Part shown: piece after piece, positions 1-7,913 of the stretch
Numbering within the stretch: the stretch's first letter is position 1
How the letters are laid out: each line of letters starts with the position of its first letter
Assembly (NCBI GenBank): GCA_038895395.1
Contig: JAWANJ010000002.1
Span: 1-61,598, forward strand
Direction of reading: 5' to 3'
DNA: 61,598 nt
Origin: DTGL01 sp038895395
GTDB taxonomy: Archaea > Iainarchaeota > Iainarchaeia > Iainarchaeales > DTGL01
Notes under the pieces: model-generated
What the model was told of the DNA's origin: nothing
Database searches by the model: none
The model's input: the letters and a program-made list of their open reading frames with translations, nothing else
Position numbers and translations under genes: made by a program

Positions 1-182
1 TACTCTAATAAACCCTCCAGAATCCCTCTAATGACCACAGAAGTGTAAAAGTAAAAAAACCATAAATATAAAGGCATCTTTACATTTTCGATATGATTTA
101 CAAAATCAGCTATTTTTTATAATAGATGCAGTACAGCCCATACAAAATTGCCATATATATGTTAATTTATGCTTTTGCTGGC

Positions 183-222
183 TTTTTAGATATTTAGATA
201 TTGTTTTTTAGATATTGTTTTA
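183..222. repeat. short AT-rich imperfect direct repeat upstream of first gene
   Basis: The motif TTTAGATATT occurs three times, slightly varied, in this stretch. It lies about 40 bases before the first gene and may simply be AT-rich promoter DNA. Nothing else is recognisable in positions 1-259. Confidence 0.4.
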
Positions 223-259
223 AATATTTCTGCTTATTAACAGTTGAAAAGGTGTCCAA

Positions 260-796
260 ATGAAAAAACACATTAAACTCATTCTGCTCGGCATCTTGAC
301 CTTTATTGTTTTCTTTGTAGTTATCCTTATGTCAACAGGCATTTTTTCAGCATTTCAGCCAACATACAAAGAAGGCGAATATTATAAGGCTCCAGATGGC
401 ACATCAATAGAGAAAAGAATCACAATTGAAAACGGATCTTTTGATACAAATGAAGTTTCAATACCAAAGGGTAAACTTGTTGGTTTTAGAATATATAACA
501 ATGACAAAGTTTCATACCGAGTGCTTTTCATGAAAAAACAAAATAACGAGGTAAAAGCCCTTCATGAAAGTTTCATAAAGCCAGGTGAAGAAAAGCTGGA
601 ATATGGCTTTTACTATGACCTTTCCATGTATAGTGATATGCCTGAAAAAGTTAAGCAAGAAGAGGATCATGTTGTAATGACTGACAGATTCGAACTTATC
701 TACACAGCAGCTAGATGTCTCCCATCAGAAGAATGCATTTTGACATGTACAAATTGCCGCGGCAGCCAAGTTCAAATCAAGGCAAAAGTGGAATAA
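260..796 (+). CDS. membrane-anchored protein of unknown function
   Basis: The 178-residue product starts with a lysine-rich tip and one hydrophobic segment (about residues 6-30), consistent with an uncleaved anchor or signal peptide. The rest should lie outside the cell. It looks beta-rich: a stretch IPKGKLVGFRIYNND resembles an edge of a cupredoxin-like sandwich, but no His/Cys/Met copper ligand set is evident. Near the C-terminus four cysteines lie close together, in CLPSEEC followed by CTNC, and could form disulfides or bind a metal. A GGTG ribosome binding site lies about 7 bases before the ATG. The next gene is convergent (archease remnant, ending about 20 bases beyond). I do not recognise the family; the cupredoxin idea is a weak guess. 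Confidence 0.7.
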   Translation: MKKHIKLILLGILTFIVFFVVILMSTGIFSAFQPTYKEGEYYKAPDGTSIEKRITIENGSFDTNEVSIPKGKLVGFRIYNNDKVSYRVLFMKKQNNEVKALHESFIKPGEEKLEYGFYYDLSMYSDMPEKVKQEEDHVVMTDRFELIYTAARCLPSEECILTCTNCRGSQVQIKAKVE

Positions 797-814
797 TGAG
801 CAGCAAAACATACT

Positions 815-1233
815 TCAAACATCCAAAACACACTGCGCTCTGTAAAATCCTTTCTTTTTTCGATTTTCAAACCGGAGTAAGTTGCACCTTTTACCTCTGT
901 CTTTAAGTTGTGTTTTTTATCATCCATTGCTTCACCAAAAGCAGACCCATCAAGGATAAACACTCTGCGATTCTTCTTTATTTTTACCTTAAACTCATTG
1001 AAAACTGCTTTCTCAAGTGCGCCTTGCTTAGAAGCCCATTAAGCCAGGAAGTAAAAAGTTCCTCCAAGCTTTCGGCCTCAATTTTTACCTTAACTTCACC
1101 GACTGCTTTTGCATCTTCAAGGTCAGCCATTACGCTGAACATCGCTATTGCAGCTTCACAAAAGGCCTCTTCAATCGTTTTTCCAATGTCTTTTATGCCA
1201 ACACCTGGCTTTGTGCGGAAAAACTTCGAACAT
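815..1233 (-). pseudogene. archease remnant, multiple frameshifts
   Basis: Archease is the cofactor that activates the RtcB tRNA ligase. Pieces of it are readable in different frames on this strand. The start MFEVFPHK is in one frame; GVGIKDIGKTIEEAF through SWLNGLL is in a second; FNEFKVKIKKN and HNLKTEVKGATYSGL are in a third; and the expected ending (VCFDV then stop at 815-817) needs yet another shift. At least two and probably three single-base indels are therefore needed to restore one product of about 140 residues. The order of segments matches an intact archease, so this is decay in place rather than rearrangement. Sequencing error is possible but less likely, because a second wrecked gene follows and the rest of the window is clean. 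RtcB itself is not in the window. Confidence 0.8.
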
Positions 1234-1358
1234 TTTAGCATTAACTTTATAACTTCTGGTCAGCTCCAAAAAATACCAGTTGGAATAATCTTAAATCTTG
1301 TTTGGCTAAAAGTTACTCAAAATAATTTTAATTATTGCGTGCATTAAAAATTTAGCTT

Positions 1359-1979
1359 ATGCCAATTGCTGAAGCAAAGAAAGTCTGATTTAACGGAAAG
1401 CTTGTCAATTGGAATGAAGCAAAAATACATGTTCTTACGCATGCTTTGCATTATGGCTCTGGTGTTTTTGACGGTATTGGGTGCTACGGAACCGAGGAAG
1501 GACCTGCAGTTTTCAGGTTAAAGGTTGCCCATCAAATGCAAAGACAACAGGCCAACACATTAATTCAATCCTTGCAAAGATTGAAGCTTTGCGCTGTGGT
1601 TGCAAAGAGGCAATAATGCTCGACTCTCGTGGTTTATATCAGAAGGAACTGGAGAAAATATCTTTATTGTAAAGGATTCAGTGCTCTACACACCACCCTT
1701 TACATGCAAGCATTTTGCCTGGCATAACCAGCGATAGAATCATTAAGATTGCAAGAGAACTCAGCTATGAAGTCAGAGAGGAAGATCACAAGAGGGCTGC
1801 TTTATTCAGCAGATGAGGCCTTTGCAACTGGCACAGCAGCCGAGATAACGTCCATAAGAGAAGTTGATGGTATTGAATAGGCGGTCCAAGGGAAATAACA
1901 AAAAAACTTCAGAAGAAATACTTTGATATCGTGCATGGAAAGTAAAAGAAATACTTGGGGGTGGCTCGACTTTCTGTAA
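1359..1979 (+). pseudogene. ilvE: branched-chain amino acid aminotransferase remnant (ilvE)
   Basis: IlvE is a fold-type IV PLP enzyme that transaminates Val, Leu and Ile. The N-terminal part is in frame from ATG 1359, apart from a TGA at 1386-1388 where the family has Trp (KV-stop-FNGKLVNW), and runs through THALHYGSGVFDGI to VFRLK near 1523. About 90-100 residues are then missing: the next readable part is NAKTTGQHINSILAKIEAL (with the expected PLP lysine region) in another frame. Further single-base shifts separate DSRG, ISEGTGENIFIVK, LHASILPGITSD, YSADEAFATGTAAEIT, GGPREITKKLQKKYF and the final GWLDFL (stop 1977-1979). The combination of a nonsense codon, an internal deletion and five or more indels marks a true pseudogene. 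Confidence 0.9.
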
Positions 1980-2077
1980 AGTCCTTGCTATCTGTAAAAT
2001 ATTACATTCTCTTTTCTTCAATTGCCATTATCTTACGGTTAATCAAAAATATAAAATAAGGCTATCACTCTTAATGA

Positions 2078-2386
2078 TTACCCCATTAACTCTATTTCCA
2101 TATGCACTTTATCTGGGATTTCGATGTGCATTATTCTGCGCAAGGTACGTTCATCTGACTGTATGTCAATAAGCCTTTTATGAATCCGCATCTGCCATCT
2201 TTCATATGTTTTAGAGCCACCTGCTGACATGCCTCTGCGCGTTGCAATTTCAATTTGCTTTGTTGGTAAAGGCACTGGTCCAGAGTATTTTGCACCCATG
2301 CGTTTAGCGATGTCTACTATGTTACTGCTAACTTCTTCCAAGACCTTGTAATCAGGGCTTGAAAGCCTTATGCGAGCTTTTTGCAT
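2078..2386 (-). CDS. rps10: ribosomal protein uS10
   Basis: uS10 is a small-subunit protein of the 30S head. The 102-residue product has the archaeal/eukaryal form, starting MQKARIRLSS and ending with EIPDKVHMEIELMG; the conserved central GPVPLPTK and RRGMSAGGSKTYERW-type segments are present. The open frame extends 24 codons further upstream, but those residues are low-complexity hydrophobic, and the ATG at 2384-2386 has a GTGAT ribosome binding site 5 bases before it, so the short form is chosen. It is the last gene of the EF-2/EF-1alpha string, 80 bases after the EF-1alpha stop. That spacer holds a perfect tandem duplication. Confidence 0.95.
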   Translation of the reverse strand: MQKARIRLSSPDYKVLEEVSSNIVDIAKRMGAKYSGPVPLPTKQIEIATRRGMSAGGSKTYERWQMRIHKRLIDIQSDERTLRRIMHIEIPDKVHMEIELMG

Positions 2387-2390
2387 TTTT

Positions 2391-2430
2391 ATCACTAAAT
2401 ATAAAAAAATATCACTAAATATAAAAAAAT
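2391..2430. repeat. perfect 2 x 20 bp tandem duplication before rps10
   Basis: The 20-mer ATCACTAAATATAAAAAAAT occurs twice head to tail (2391-2410 and 2411-2430). Read on the minus strand, each unit carries a TATA-like TTTTTATATTTA and a GTGAT ribosome binding site; the copy nearer the gene supplies the site used by rps10. The duplication could give the gene its own promoter between EF-1alpha and uS10. Confidence 0.85.
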
Positions 2431-2466
2431 AAAAAAATAATAAAAGAACGAAACTCATACAATAAC

Positions 2467-3738
2467 TTAAACTGCCTTTGGTGTTACTTTCATCACTATT
2501 CCAGCTGCAACTGTTTGACCCATGTCTCTAATTGCAAATCTACCAAGCTGTGGGAACTTGCTGTACTCTTCTACAACCACTGGTTTCAATGGCTTTACTT
2601 TTATAATTGCAGCATCACCGGTTTTTAAAAACTTTGGATTTTCTTCAATTACCTGACCAGTTTTAGGATCAAGTTTTTTCTGAATTTCCACAATCCTACA
2701 GGACAATTGCGCTGTATGAATGTGGAAAACCGGCGTATAGTTCACAGGTATTGCTGTTGGGTGATTCAAAACAACAATCTGTGCTATAAATTCGTCAGCC
2801 ACAGTTGGTGGATTTGTTGTGTGACCAACAACATCGCCCCTTTTGACATCCTCTTTTCCAATGCCCCTTATGTTGAAGCCGATATTGTCTCCAGGTACTG
2901 CTTGTGGCAAAGCTTGGTGATGCATTTCTATAGATTTCACTTCCCCAACTTTTCCAGATGGCATCACAATTACTTTGTCGTTTGGTTTTAATATTCCAGT
3001 TTCAACCTTACCGACAGGCACCGTACCAATTCCTTTAATGTTGTATACATCTTGTATTGGGATTCTCAGGGGTTTGTCAACCGGCAATGGGGGCGCCTCA
3101 AGAGAATCCAAAACATCTATAAGCAATGGCCCATTCCACCATTCAAGTGCCCCTTTCCCCTTTACTATATTATCTCCCTTCCATGCAGATATGGGAACAA
3201 ACTTCAATTGCTCTGGTTTATAACCTATAGTAGTAAGAAGCTTGTTCAAATCTTTTTGTAGAGTTTCGTATCTACCTTTATCATAATTAACTTCATCCAT
3301 CTTGTTTATTGCCACAACCATCTGCTTGATACCCATAACTTGTGCCAAGAAAGCATGCTCTTTAGTTTGCGGCTGAATTCCTTCTTTTGCAGATACAACT
3401 AGCACAGCAGCATCAGCTTGGCTAGTTCCAGTTATCATGTTCTTTACAAAGTCTTTATGTCCCGGAGCATCGATTATAGTAAAAGTATTCTTTTTACCCT
3501 CAAATTTCTTATAAGCAAGGTCTATTGTAACACCACGCTTTCTTTCTTCCTTTAGTCTATCCATCACAAAGGCAAATACAAAAGATGCTTTTCCAAGTTC
3601 TTTGGCCTCTGCTTCAATTTTTCTTAGCTCTTGCTCCGATATAGCACCAGAGTCGTAGAGTAACCTACCGATAGTTGTAGACTTTCCATGGTCAACATGT
3701 CCTATAAATATTAGATTTATATGTTTTTTCTCCGCCAT
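2467..3738 (-). CDS. tuf: translation elongation factor EF-1alpha (aEF1A)
   Basis: This GTPase delivers aminoacyl-tRNA to the ribosomal A site. The 423-residue product has G1 GHVDHGKST near residue 10, the switch I threonine in GVTIDLAYKKF, G3 DAPGHKDF, G4 NKMD and G5 in VPISAWKGDN, followed by the two beta-barrel domains with GTVPVGKVETG. The ATG at 3736-3738 is preceded by a very strong GGAGGT site six bases upstream; the frame is open 7 codons further but that would overlap the site. An upstream TATA box sits near 3803-3814. The order EF-2, EF-1alpha, uS10 is the usual archaeal arrangement. Confidence 0.97.
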   Translation of the reverse strand: MAEKKHINLIFIGHVDHGKSTTIGRLLYDSGAISEQELRKIEAEAKELGKASFVFAFVMDRLKEERKRGVTIDLAYKKFEGKKNTFTIIDAPGHKDFVKNMITGTSQADAAVLVVSAKEGIQPQTKEHAFLAQVMGIKQMVVAINKMDEVNYDKGRYETLQKDLNKLLTTIGYKPEQLKFVPISAWKGDNIVKGKGALEWWNGPLLIDVLDSLEAPPLPVDKPLRIPIQDVYNIKGIGTVPVGKVETGILKPNDKVIVMPSGKVGEVKSIEMHHQALPQAVPGDNIGFNIRGIGKEDVKRGDVVGHTTNPPTVADEFIAQIVVLNHPTAIPVNYTPVFHIHTAQLSCRIVEIQKKLDPKTGQVIEENPKFLKTGDAAIIKVKPLKPVVVEEYSKFPQLGRFAIRDMGQTVAAGIVMKVTPKAV

Positions 3739-3802
3739 ACTTATACCTCCAAAAGACACGAATATTTACGAATTTCCAATAAACTATATAGTTATACCAT
3801 TA

Positions 3803-3814
3803 AATTTAAATATC
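3803..3814 (-). promoter_or_regulatory. TATA box of the EF-1alpha transcript
   Basis: On the minus strand this reads ATATTTAAATTT, a good archaeal TATA element, in the 129-base gap between EF-2 and EF-1alpha. It would place transcription start near 3778, with a 40-base leader containing the GGAGGT site. Confidence 0.6.
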
Positions 3815-3867
3815 ATAACCTTTAAACTTTGGATGACCAAAAATGTACGCATTGGTTTTACATTTGG

Positions 3868-6057
3868 TTAACTTAGGAAATACTCTGCTGGTTTTGGTTC
3901 AGGCTCAAGCCCTTTCCTTGTTCTTAAGCTTTTTATAACGTCCTTTTGCATTGTTTCTGGCAGTGCTTTATAGTCATAAAACTCAGCAGTCCATATAGCT
4001 TTGCCTTGTGTTGCAGACCTTATTGCTGAGCTAAATCCAATAAGCTCTTTTACAGGTGCAATTGCAATTATTATTGTGAGCTCCCCTTCAGTGCGCATTT
4101 CTTCTATTGTGGCTCTTCTTTGTTGTAGCTCCTTTAGCACAGCACCCATGTACTCTTGTGGTATGTTAATGAAAAGTTTTTGTCTTGGCTCTAGAAGCAA
4201 AGGTTTAGAGCTAAGGATACAAGCATAGATTGTTCTAGTTATAGCTGGTAGAACTTGTGCTGGGCCTCTGTGAATTGCATCTTCATGAAGTCTTGCATCA
4301 ATAAGCCTTACTATTATGCCCAAACATTTTTCTTTGGCAAGAGGCCCTTCGTTTATCGCGTCCACAAATCCTTGACATACAAGCTCTTGTATTTCTTGTA
4401 TTGCTTCTATTCCACGAGTGTTGTCGATTAGTATACAATTGTTATGTACCCACCAAACCCTTTTTGCATCATCAGAGCTTAGACCAATGCTTTCAAGTTT
4501 TGCGATTTTGTCTGCGTCTTTCTTTCTTATCTTACCTTCAAGCTTTGCCTCTATAAGTTTTTCAAGCATTTCTTCACTCATCGGCTCCACAACTAAAGTA
4601 AAGTCATTGTGTTTGTTTGGACTTCTTCCTGTAAGTTCTTTACTTTTAGTTCTTATCGTCTCCCTATATACAACTATTGGGTTACTCATCTCTATAGGTA
4701 TGCCATTGTCAACCTCTATCCTATATCTTGTAACTTCAAGGTGAAGTTCACCCATACCACTTATGAGGTGTTCCCCTGTTTCTTGATTTATAGTAACAAC
4801 TACGTTTGGATCTTCTTTTGTTATCTTCTTCAAAACCTCAATGAGTTTTGGTAAATCTGTGGGCTTTTTAACCTCCACACTTACAGTTATAACAGGTTCA
4901 AAAGAACTCTTAAAGGATTCAAATGGCTGCATGTCTATACTGCTAATAGTTTCACCCACACGTACGTCTTTCATTCCAACTATTGCACCAATGTTTCCAG
5001 CTGGTACACATTCAACATTTACGCGCTCTGGACCCATAAATAGACAAACTTGCTGCACATTTGAGTCCCTTTTTCCATCTATTCTAACCTTTAAACCAGG
5101 CAGCAATTTACCTGAAAATATTCGCCCCGTTGCTATTTCCCCTGCGTGTGGATCTACAGTTACGTCTGTTATCATCATTGATAGTGGTCCATTTTCATCA
5201 CAGTTTAGCATAGCTTTTCCGGTTTCACTTTCTAGGTCACCACTCCAGATTATTGGTATTCTATACTTTTGAGCCTCAATAGGGCTTGGTAGATGTTTTA
5301 TTACCATGTCCATAACAGCCCTATAAAGTGGGCTTTTTTTTGAAAGCTCAGCCTGGGTGCCACTTTTACAGTGAGCAAACACATCTTTAAATCCAATACC
5401 TGTTTTTTTCATTATTGGAACTGAAACAGCCCACTTATGTAATGCAGAACCAAAAGTTACGCTGCCATCATCTACTTTTACTTGCCATTTCTCTTTAAAT
5501 TCTTCAGCAGCAAATTTCTTGATAAGACTGTTAACCTTTGAGATAACTTTTACCAGCCTATCTTGCATATCTTTTTCATCAACTTTGAGTTCATTTATTA
5601 AACGATCTACTTTATTTATGAAAAGAACCGGTTTACAGTTTTCTCTAAGGGCTTGCCTTAAAACAGTTTCTGTTTGCGGCATCACACCCTCTACAGCATC
5701 TACTACAACTATAACTCCATCCACGGCACGCATCGCTCTTATTACCTCTCCACCAAAATCAACGTGGCCTGGGGTATCAATTAAGTTTACCAAATATCCT
5801 TCGTCTTCATACTTATAAACTAGTGATATGTTAGCAGCATTTATAGTTATGCCACGTTCCTGTTCTAACTCATAAAAATCCATGACTAATTGCTGACCTG
5901 CAAGTTCTTCGCTCATCAAACCAACTGCTGCTATAAGTGAGTCACTCATCGTTGTCTTGCCGTGATCAATATGCGCAATTATACCCATGTTTCTTATATT
6001 CTTCTTGTTAAGCATCATTTTTTCTGCTAATTTAACCATCTCTTCTCGTCTTCCCAC
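3868..6057 (-). CDS. fusA: translation elongation factor EF-2
   Basis: EF-2 is the GTPase that drives tRNA-mRNA translocation. The 729-residue product has the family length, with G1 AHIDHGKTT near residue 28, switch I ERGITINAANIS, G3 DTPGHVDFGGEV and G4 NKVD. The domain IV tip carries the histidine that becomes diphthamide (HEDAIHRGPAQ), so diphthamide modification is expected. The start codon is a GTG at 6057; homologues begin MGRREEM just like this one, and a GGTGAT site lies 3 bases before it. The gene lies 8 bases after uS7 in the same operon. Confidence 0.97.
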   Translation of the reverse strand: MGRREEMVKLAEKMMLNKKNIRNMGIIAHIDHGKTTMSDSLIAAVGLMSEELAGQQLVMDFYELEQERGITINAANISLVYKYEDEGYLVNLIDTPGHVDFGGEVIRAMRAVDGVIVVVDAVEGVMPQTETVLRQALRENCKPVLFINKVDRLINELKVDEKDMQDRLVKVISKVNSLIKKFAAEEFKEKWQVKVDDGSVTFGSALHKWAVSVPIMKKTGIGFKDVFAHCKSGTQAELSKKSPLYRAVMDMVIKHLPSPIEAQKYRIPIIWSGDLESETGKAMLNCDENGPLSMMITDVTVDPHAGEIATGRIFSGKLLPGLKVRIDGKRDSNVQQVCLFMGPERVNVECVPAGNIGAIVGMKDVRVGETISSIDMQPFESFKSSFEPVITVSVEVKKPTDLPKLIEVLKKITKEDPNVVVTINQETGEHLISGMGELHLEVTRYRIEVDNGIPIEMSNPIVVYRETIRTKSKELTGRSPNKHNDFTLVVEPMSEEMLEKLIEAKLEGKIRKKDADKIAKLESIGLSSDDAKRVWWVHNNCILIDNTRGIEAIQEIQELVCQGFVDAINEGPLAKEKCLGIIVRLIDARLHEDAIHRGPAQVLPAITRTIYACILSSKPLLLEPRQKLFINIPQEYMGAVLKELQQRRATIEEMRTEGELTIIIAIAPVKELIGFSSAIRSATQGKAIWTAEFYDYKALPETMQKDVIKSLRTRKGLEPEPKPAEYFLS

Positions 6058-6065
6058 ACTATCAC

Positions 6066-6668
6066 CTACCTACTGCTAGCAGCAATTCTTTCAATTTCAT
6101 TCCTGCGCTTTATGGCATAACTTTTTACATCGCCCTGGCTAGCAAGTATTATTTCTTCCGCAAGTGCTTCGGCAGCTGTCTTTTTAGATTTGTGGGAATT
6201 CGCAAAACCAGCAATAGCTATGTTTTTTAGAGCTTCATCTAAACGTCTCATTGGAGCTACATCAACACTCTGCGAATATATCAGTCCACCTTTTCTGAAC
6301 CTTGTTACATCTTCCCTTGGTGCAGCATTTTCAACGGCTCTTATTAGGGCTTCAATTGGGTTTTTGTTTGTTTTTTTTTCTACAATCTCCAAAGCCTCTT
6401 CAACGATCTTCATGGCTTGAAGTTTTTTTCCTGTAGACCCTCTACCACGAATGAACTTTCCACTAAGTTTCCTTTTTCCTTGCCCGCTTCTCATTATTTT
6501 GTTTATTAACCTTTCAACAATAAAAATATTTGATTTTCCAAACTTTTTTCTTGACTTAATCCCAAAAGAATGTGGTATTATCTTTGCCTCTTTGTTTATA
6601 TAGTCTGCTAGTCCAATGTCCTTAATTTCTATATTTTCAGTGCCCCATCTTCCAAAAGCCTTTGTCAT
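6066..6668 (-). CDS. rps7: ribosomal protein uS7
   Basis: uS7 organises the 3' major domain of 16S rRNA and contacts the E-site tRNA. The product is 200 residues, the archaeal length with an N-terminal extension; visible signatures are ENAAPREDVTRFRKGG and SVDVAPMRRLDEAL, and a C-terminal KSYAIKRRNEIERIA. A GAGGT site precedes the ATG. It sits 4 bases after uS12 and 8 bases before EF-2, so translation is probably coupled. Confidence 0.96.
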   Translation of the reverse strand: MTKAFGRWGTENIEIKDIGLADYINKEAKIIPHSFGIKSRKKFGKSNIFIVERLINKIMRSGQGKRKLSGKFIRGRGSTGKKLQAMKIVEEALEIVEKKTNKNPIEALIRAVENAAPREDVTRFRKGGLIYSQSVDVAPMRRLDEALKNIAIAGFANSHKSKKTAAEALAEEIILASQGDVKSYAIKRRNEIERIAASSR

Positions 6669-6672
6669 AAGA

Positions 6673-7104
6673 TTACCTCTTTATCTTCTCCACCCGACCC
6701 GTTCTTAGCATTTCTAGACTTTGGTTGTTAACAGCAATCACTTTGTACTTAACGCCCCAAAGGTCTCCCTTTGCACCATGTTTTCTACCACCCAGGCCTT
6801 CAATTATTACTTCGTCATGTTCATCAATGTATTTTATAGCCCCATCCCTTGGAGCAAATGCAGTAACCTGCCTACCATTCTTTATTAGTTGCACGCGAAC
6901 ACACTTTCTTATAGCAGAGTTTGGTTGTCTTGCTTCTACACCACGCTTTTCTAATACAATAGCACGACCTTGTGGAGCTCCCTCCAGAGGATCTATTATC
7001 TCACCAACCTTTCTCATCATTCTTTTCTTGTATTTGGCTTGTTTCCAGCGCCATTTTTTTCTATTTTTTTCTAACTTCCTTGCAGCAAATTCACCTAAAG
7101 CCAT
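6673..7104 (-). CDS. rps12: ribosomal protein uS12
   Basis: uS12 is the decoding-centre protein of the small subunit. The 143-residue product is of archaeal type. The decoding loop reads RQPNSAIRKCVRVQLI, in which the commonly lysine residue before QPNSA is arginine, a change that in bacteria is linked to altered fidelity or streptomycin response. The second loop GLGGRKHGAKGDLWGVKYKV is also present. The gene is followed closely by uS7 and preceded by the NusA-like gene (8 bases). Confidence 0.96.
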   Translation of the reverse strand: MALGEFAARKLEKNRKKWRWKQAKYKKRMMRKVGEIIDPLEGAPQGRAIVLEKRGVEARQPNSAIRKCVRVQLIKNGRQVTAFAPRDGAIKYIDEHDEVIIEGLGGRKHGAKGDLWGVKYKVIAVNNQSLEMLRTGRVEKIKR

Positions 7105-7112
7105 ATTTTCAC

Positions 7113-7511
7113 CTAAAATTTTATTTCATCAATATTATAATCCCTCTCAGCAAAAGTTTTTATTCTTTTAAACCTGCCCATATTTTGTATTATTTTTATT
7201 TTTTCATTACTTTCCATCCTAGTAAATACACTTTTATTTTTTCTTTCTATAGATATGAAATGTATTTGTGGAAATGCATTAGCTATAAAATCCTCGACCT
7301 TTTCATGCATTGCAAAGACCTCAACCCTTTTTCCCAAATGTTTTGCAAGAGCTTTAATCTTCAAACCATCTGGACCAAGACTTTTTTCAAGATCTTCTGG
7401 TGTCACAAGAAATGCTACAACTTTGCCATCAATAATACAGTCTTTTGCAGGTACTCCAGTAATAGCATCAAATTTGTTCATATAAAAGATCTCCTGCTGT
7501 GTCAACTTCAT
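7113..7511 (-). CDS. nusA: NusA-like KH-domain transcription protein
   Basis: Archaeal NusA is a short protein with two KH RNA-binding domains and lacks the bacterial N-terminal RNAP-binding domain. This 132-residue product starts KLTQQEIFYMNKFDAITGV, which matches the archaeal N-terminus, followed by GPDGLKIKALAKHLGKRVEV, which carries a KH-type GxxG-like turn. Position between eL30 and uS12 is the standard archaeal order. The first ATG is chosen because the KLT-QEI segment before the second Met is conserved in the family. The second KH domain looks short, so the exact end of that domain is uncertain. Confidence 0.9.
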   Translation of the reverse strand: MKLTQQEIFYMNKFDAITGVPAKDCIIDGKVVAFLVTPEDLEKSLGPDGLKIKALAKHLGKRVEVFAMHEKVEDFIANAFPQIHFISIERKNKSVFTRMESNEKIKIIQNMGRFKRIKTFAERDYNIDEIKF

Positions 7512-7584
7512 TTTTTCACACTCTTAAAGCTTCTTTGTACAAAAGAAAGTACAAAATGCAATGCTTGCATCACTTAGCATTACT

Positions 7585-7899
7585 TTACTTCTTTTTTTCA
7601 CCCCTCTTTACAGCTTCCATAATCTTACTTTTACCAGCATCAAGCACTAAAATTGTTGACACAGCATATGGTTTCCCACAAATTGCACCTAGTTCCATAG
7701 GGCTGCGATCAAAACTAAGAAAAGGTATTTTAGCAACTTCAGCAATGTGTTCTAGCTTTTCAACCTTTTTCTTTTCAAAGCGTTTGCTTACTATTAATAA
7801 TCTGCCAATACCTTTTAAAACATTTTTTTCACATTCTCGATATCCAAGCACAACTTTTCCTGATTCAATAGCTCTTCTAATTTCATTTTCTATTTCCAA
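7585..7899 (-). CDS. rpl30e: ribosomal protein eL30
   Basis: eL30 belongs to the L7Ae/L30e/Gadd45 fold and binds a kink-turn in rRNA. The 104-residue product shows the family pattern: GKVVLGYRECEKNVLKG, IVSKRFEKKKVEKLEHIA, FLSFDRSPMELGAICGKPY and AVSTILVLDAGKSKI. The gene lies 14 bases after rpoA and 73 bases before the NusA-like gene. Confidence 0.94.
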   Translation of the reverse strand: MEIENEIRRAIESGKVVLGYRECEKNVLKGIGRLLIVSKRFEKKKVEKLEHIAEVAKIPFLSFDRSPMELGAICGKPYAVSTILVLDAGKSKIMEAVKRGEKKK

Positions 7900-7913
7900 A
7901 TAATCACCACCTA

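Noticed and set aside
1386..1388. TGA recoding as Trp or Sec in ilvE
   Set aside because: Five or more frameshifts and a deletion in the same gene make it a pseudogene; no SECIS-like element was seen.
2387..2458. N-terminal extension of uS10 with a hydrophobic stretch
   Set aside because: It overlaps the AT-rich duplicated spacer, homologues start at MQKARI, and a ribosome site precedes the internal ATG.
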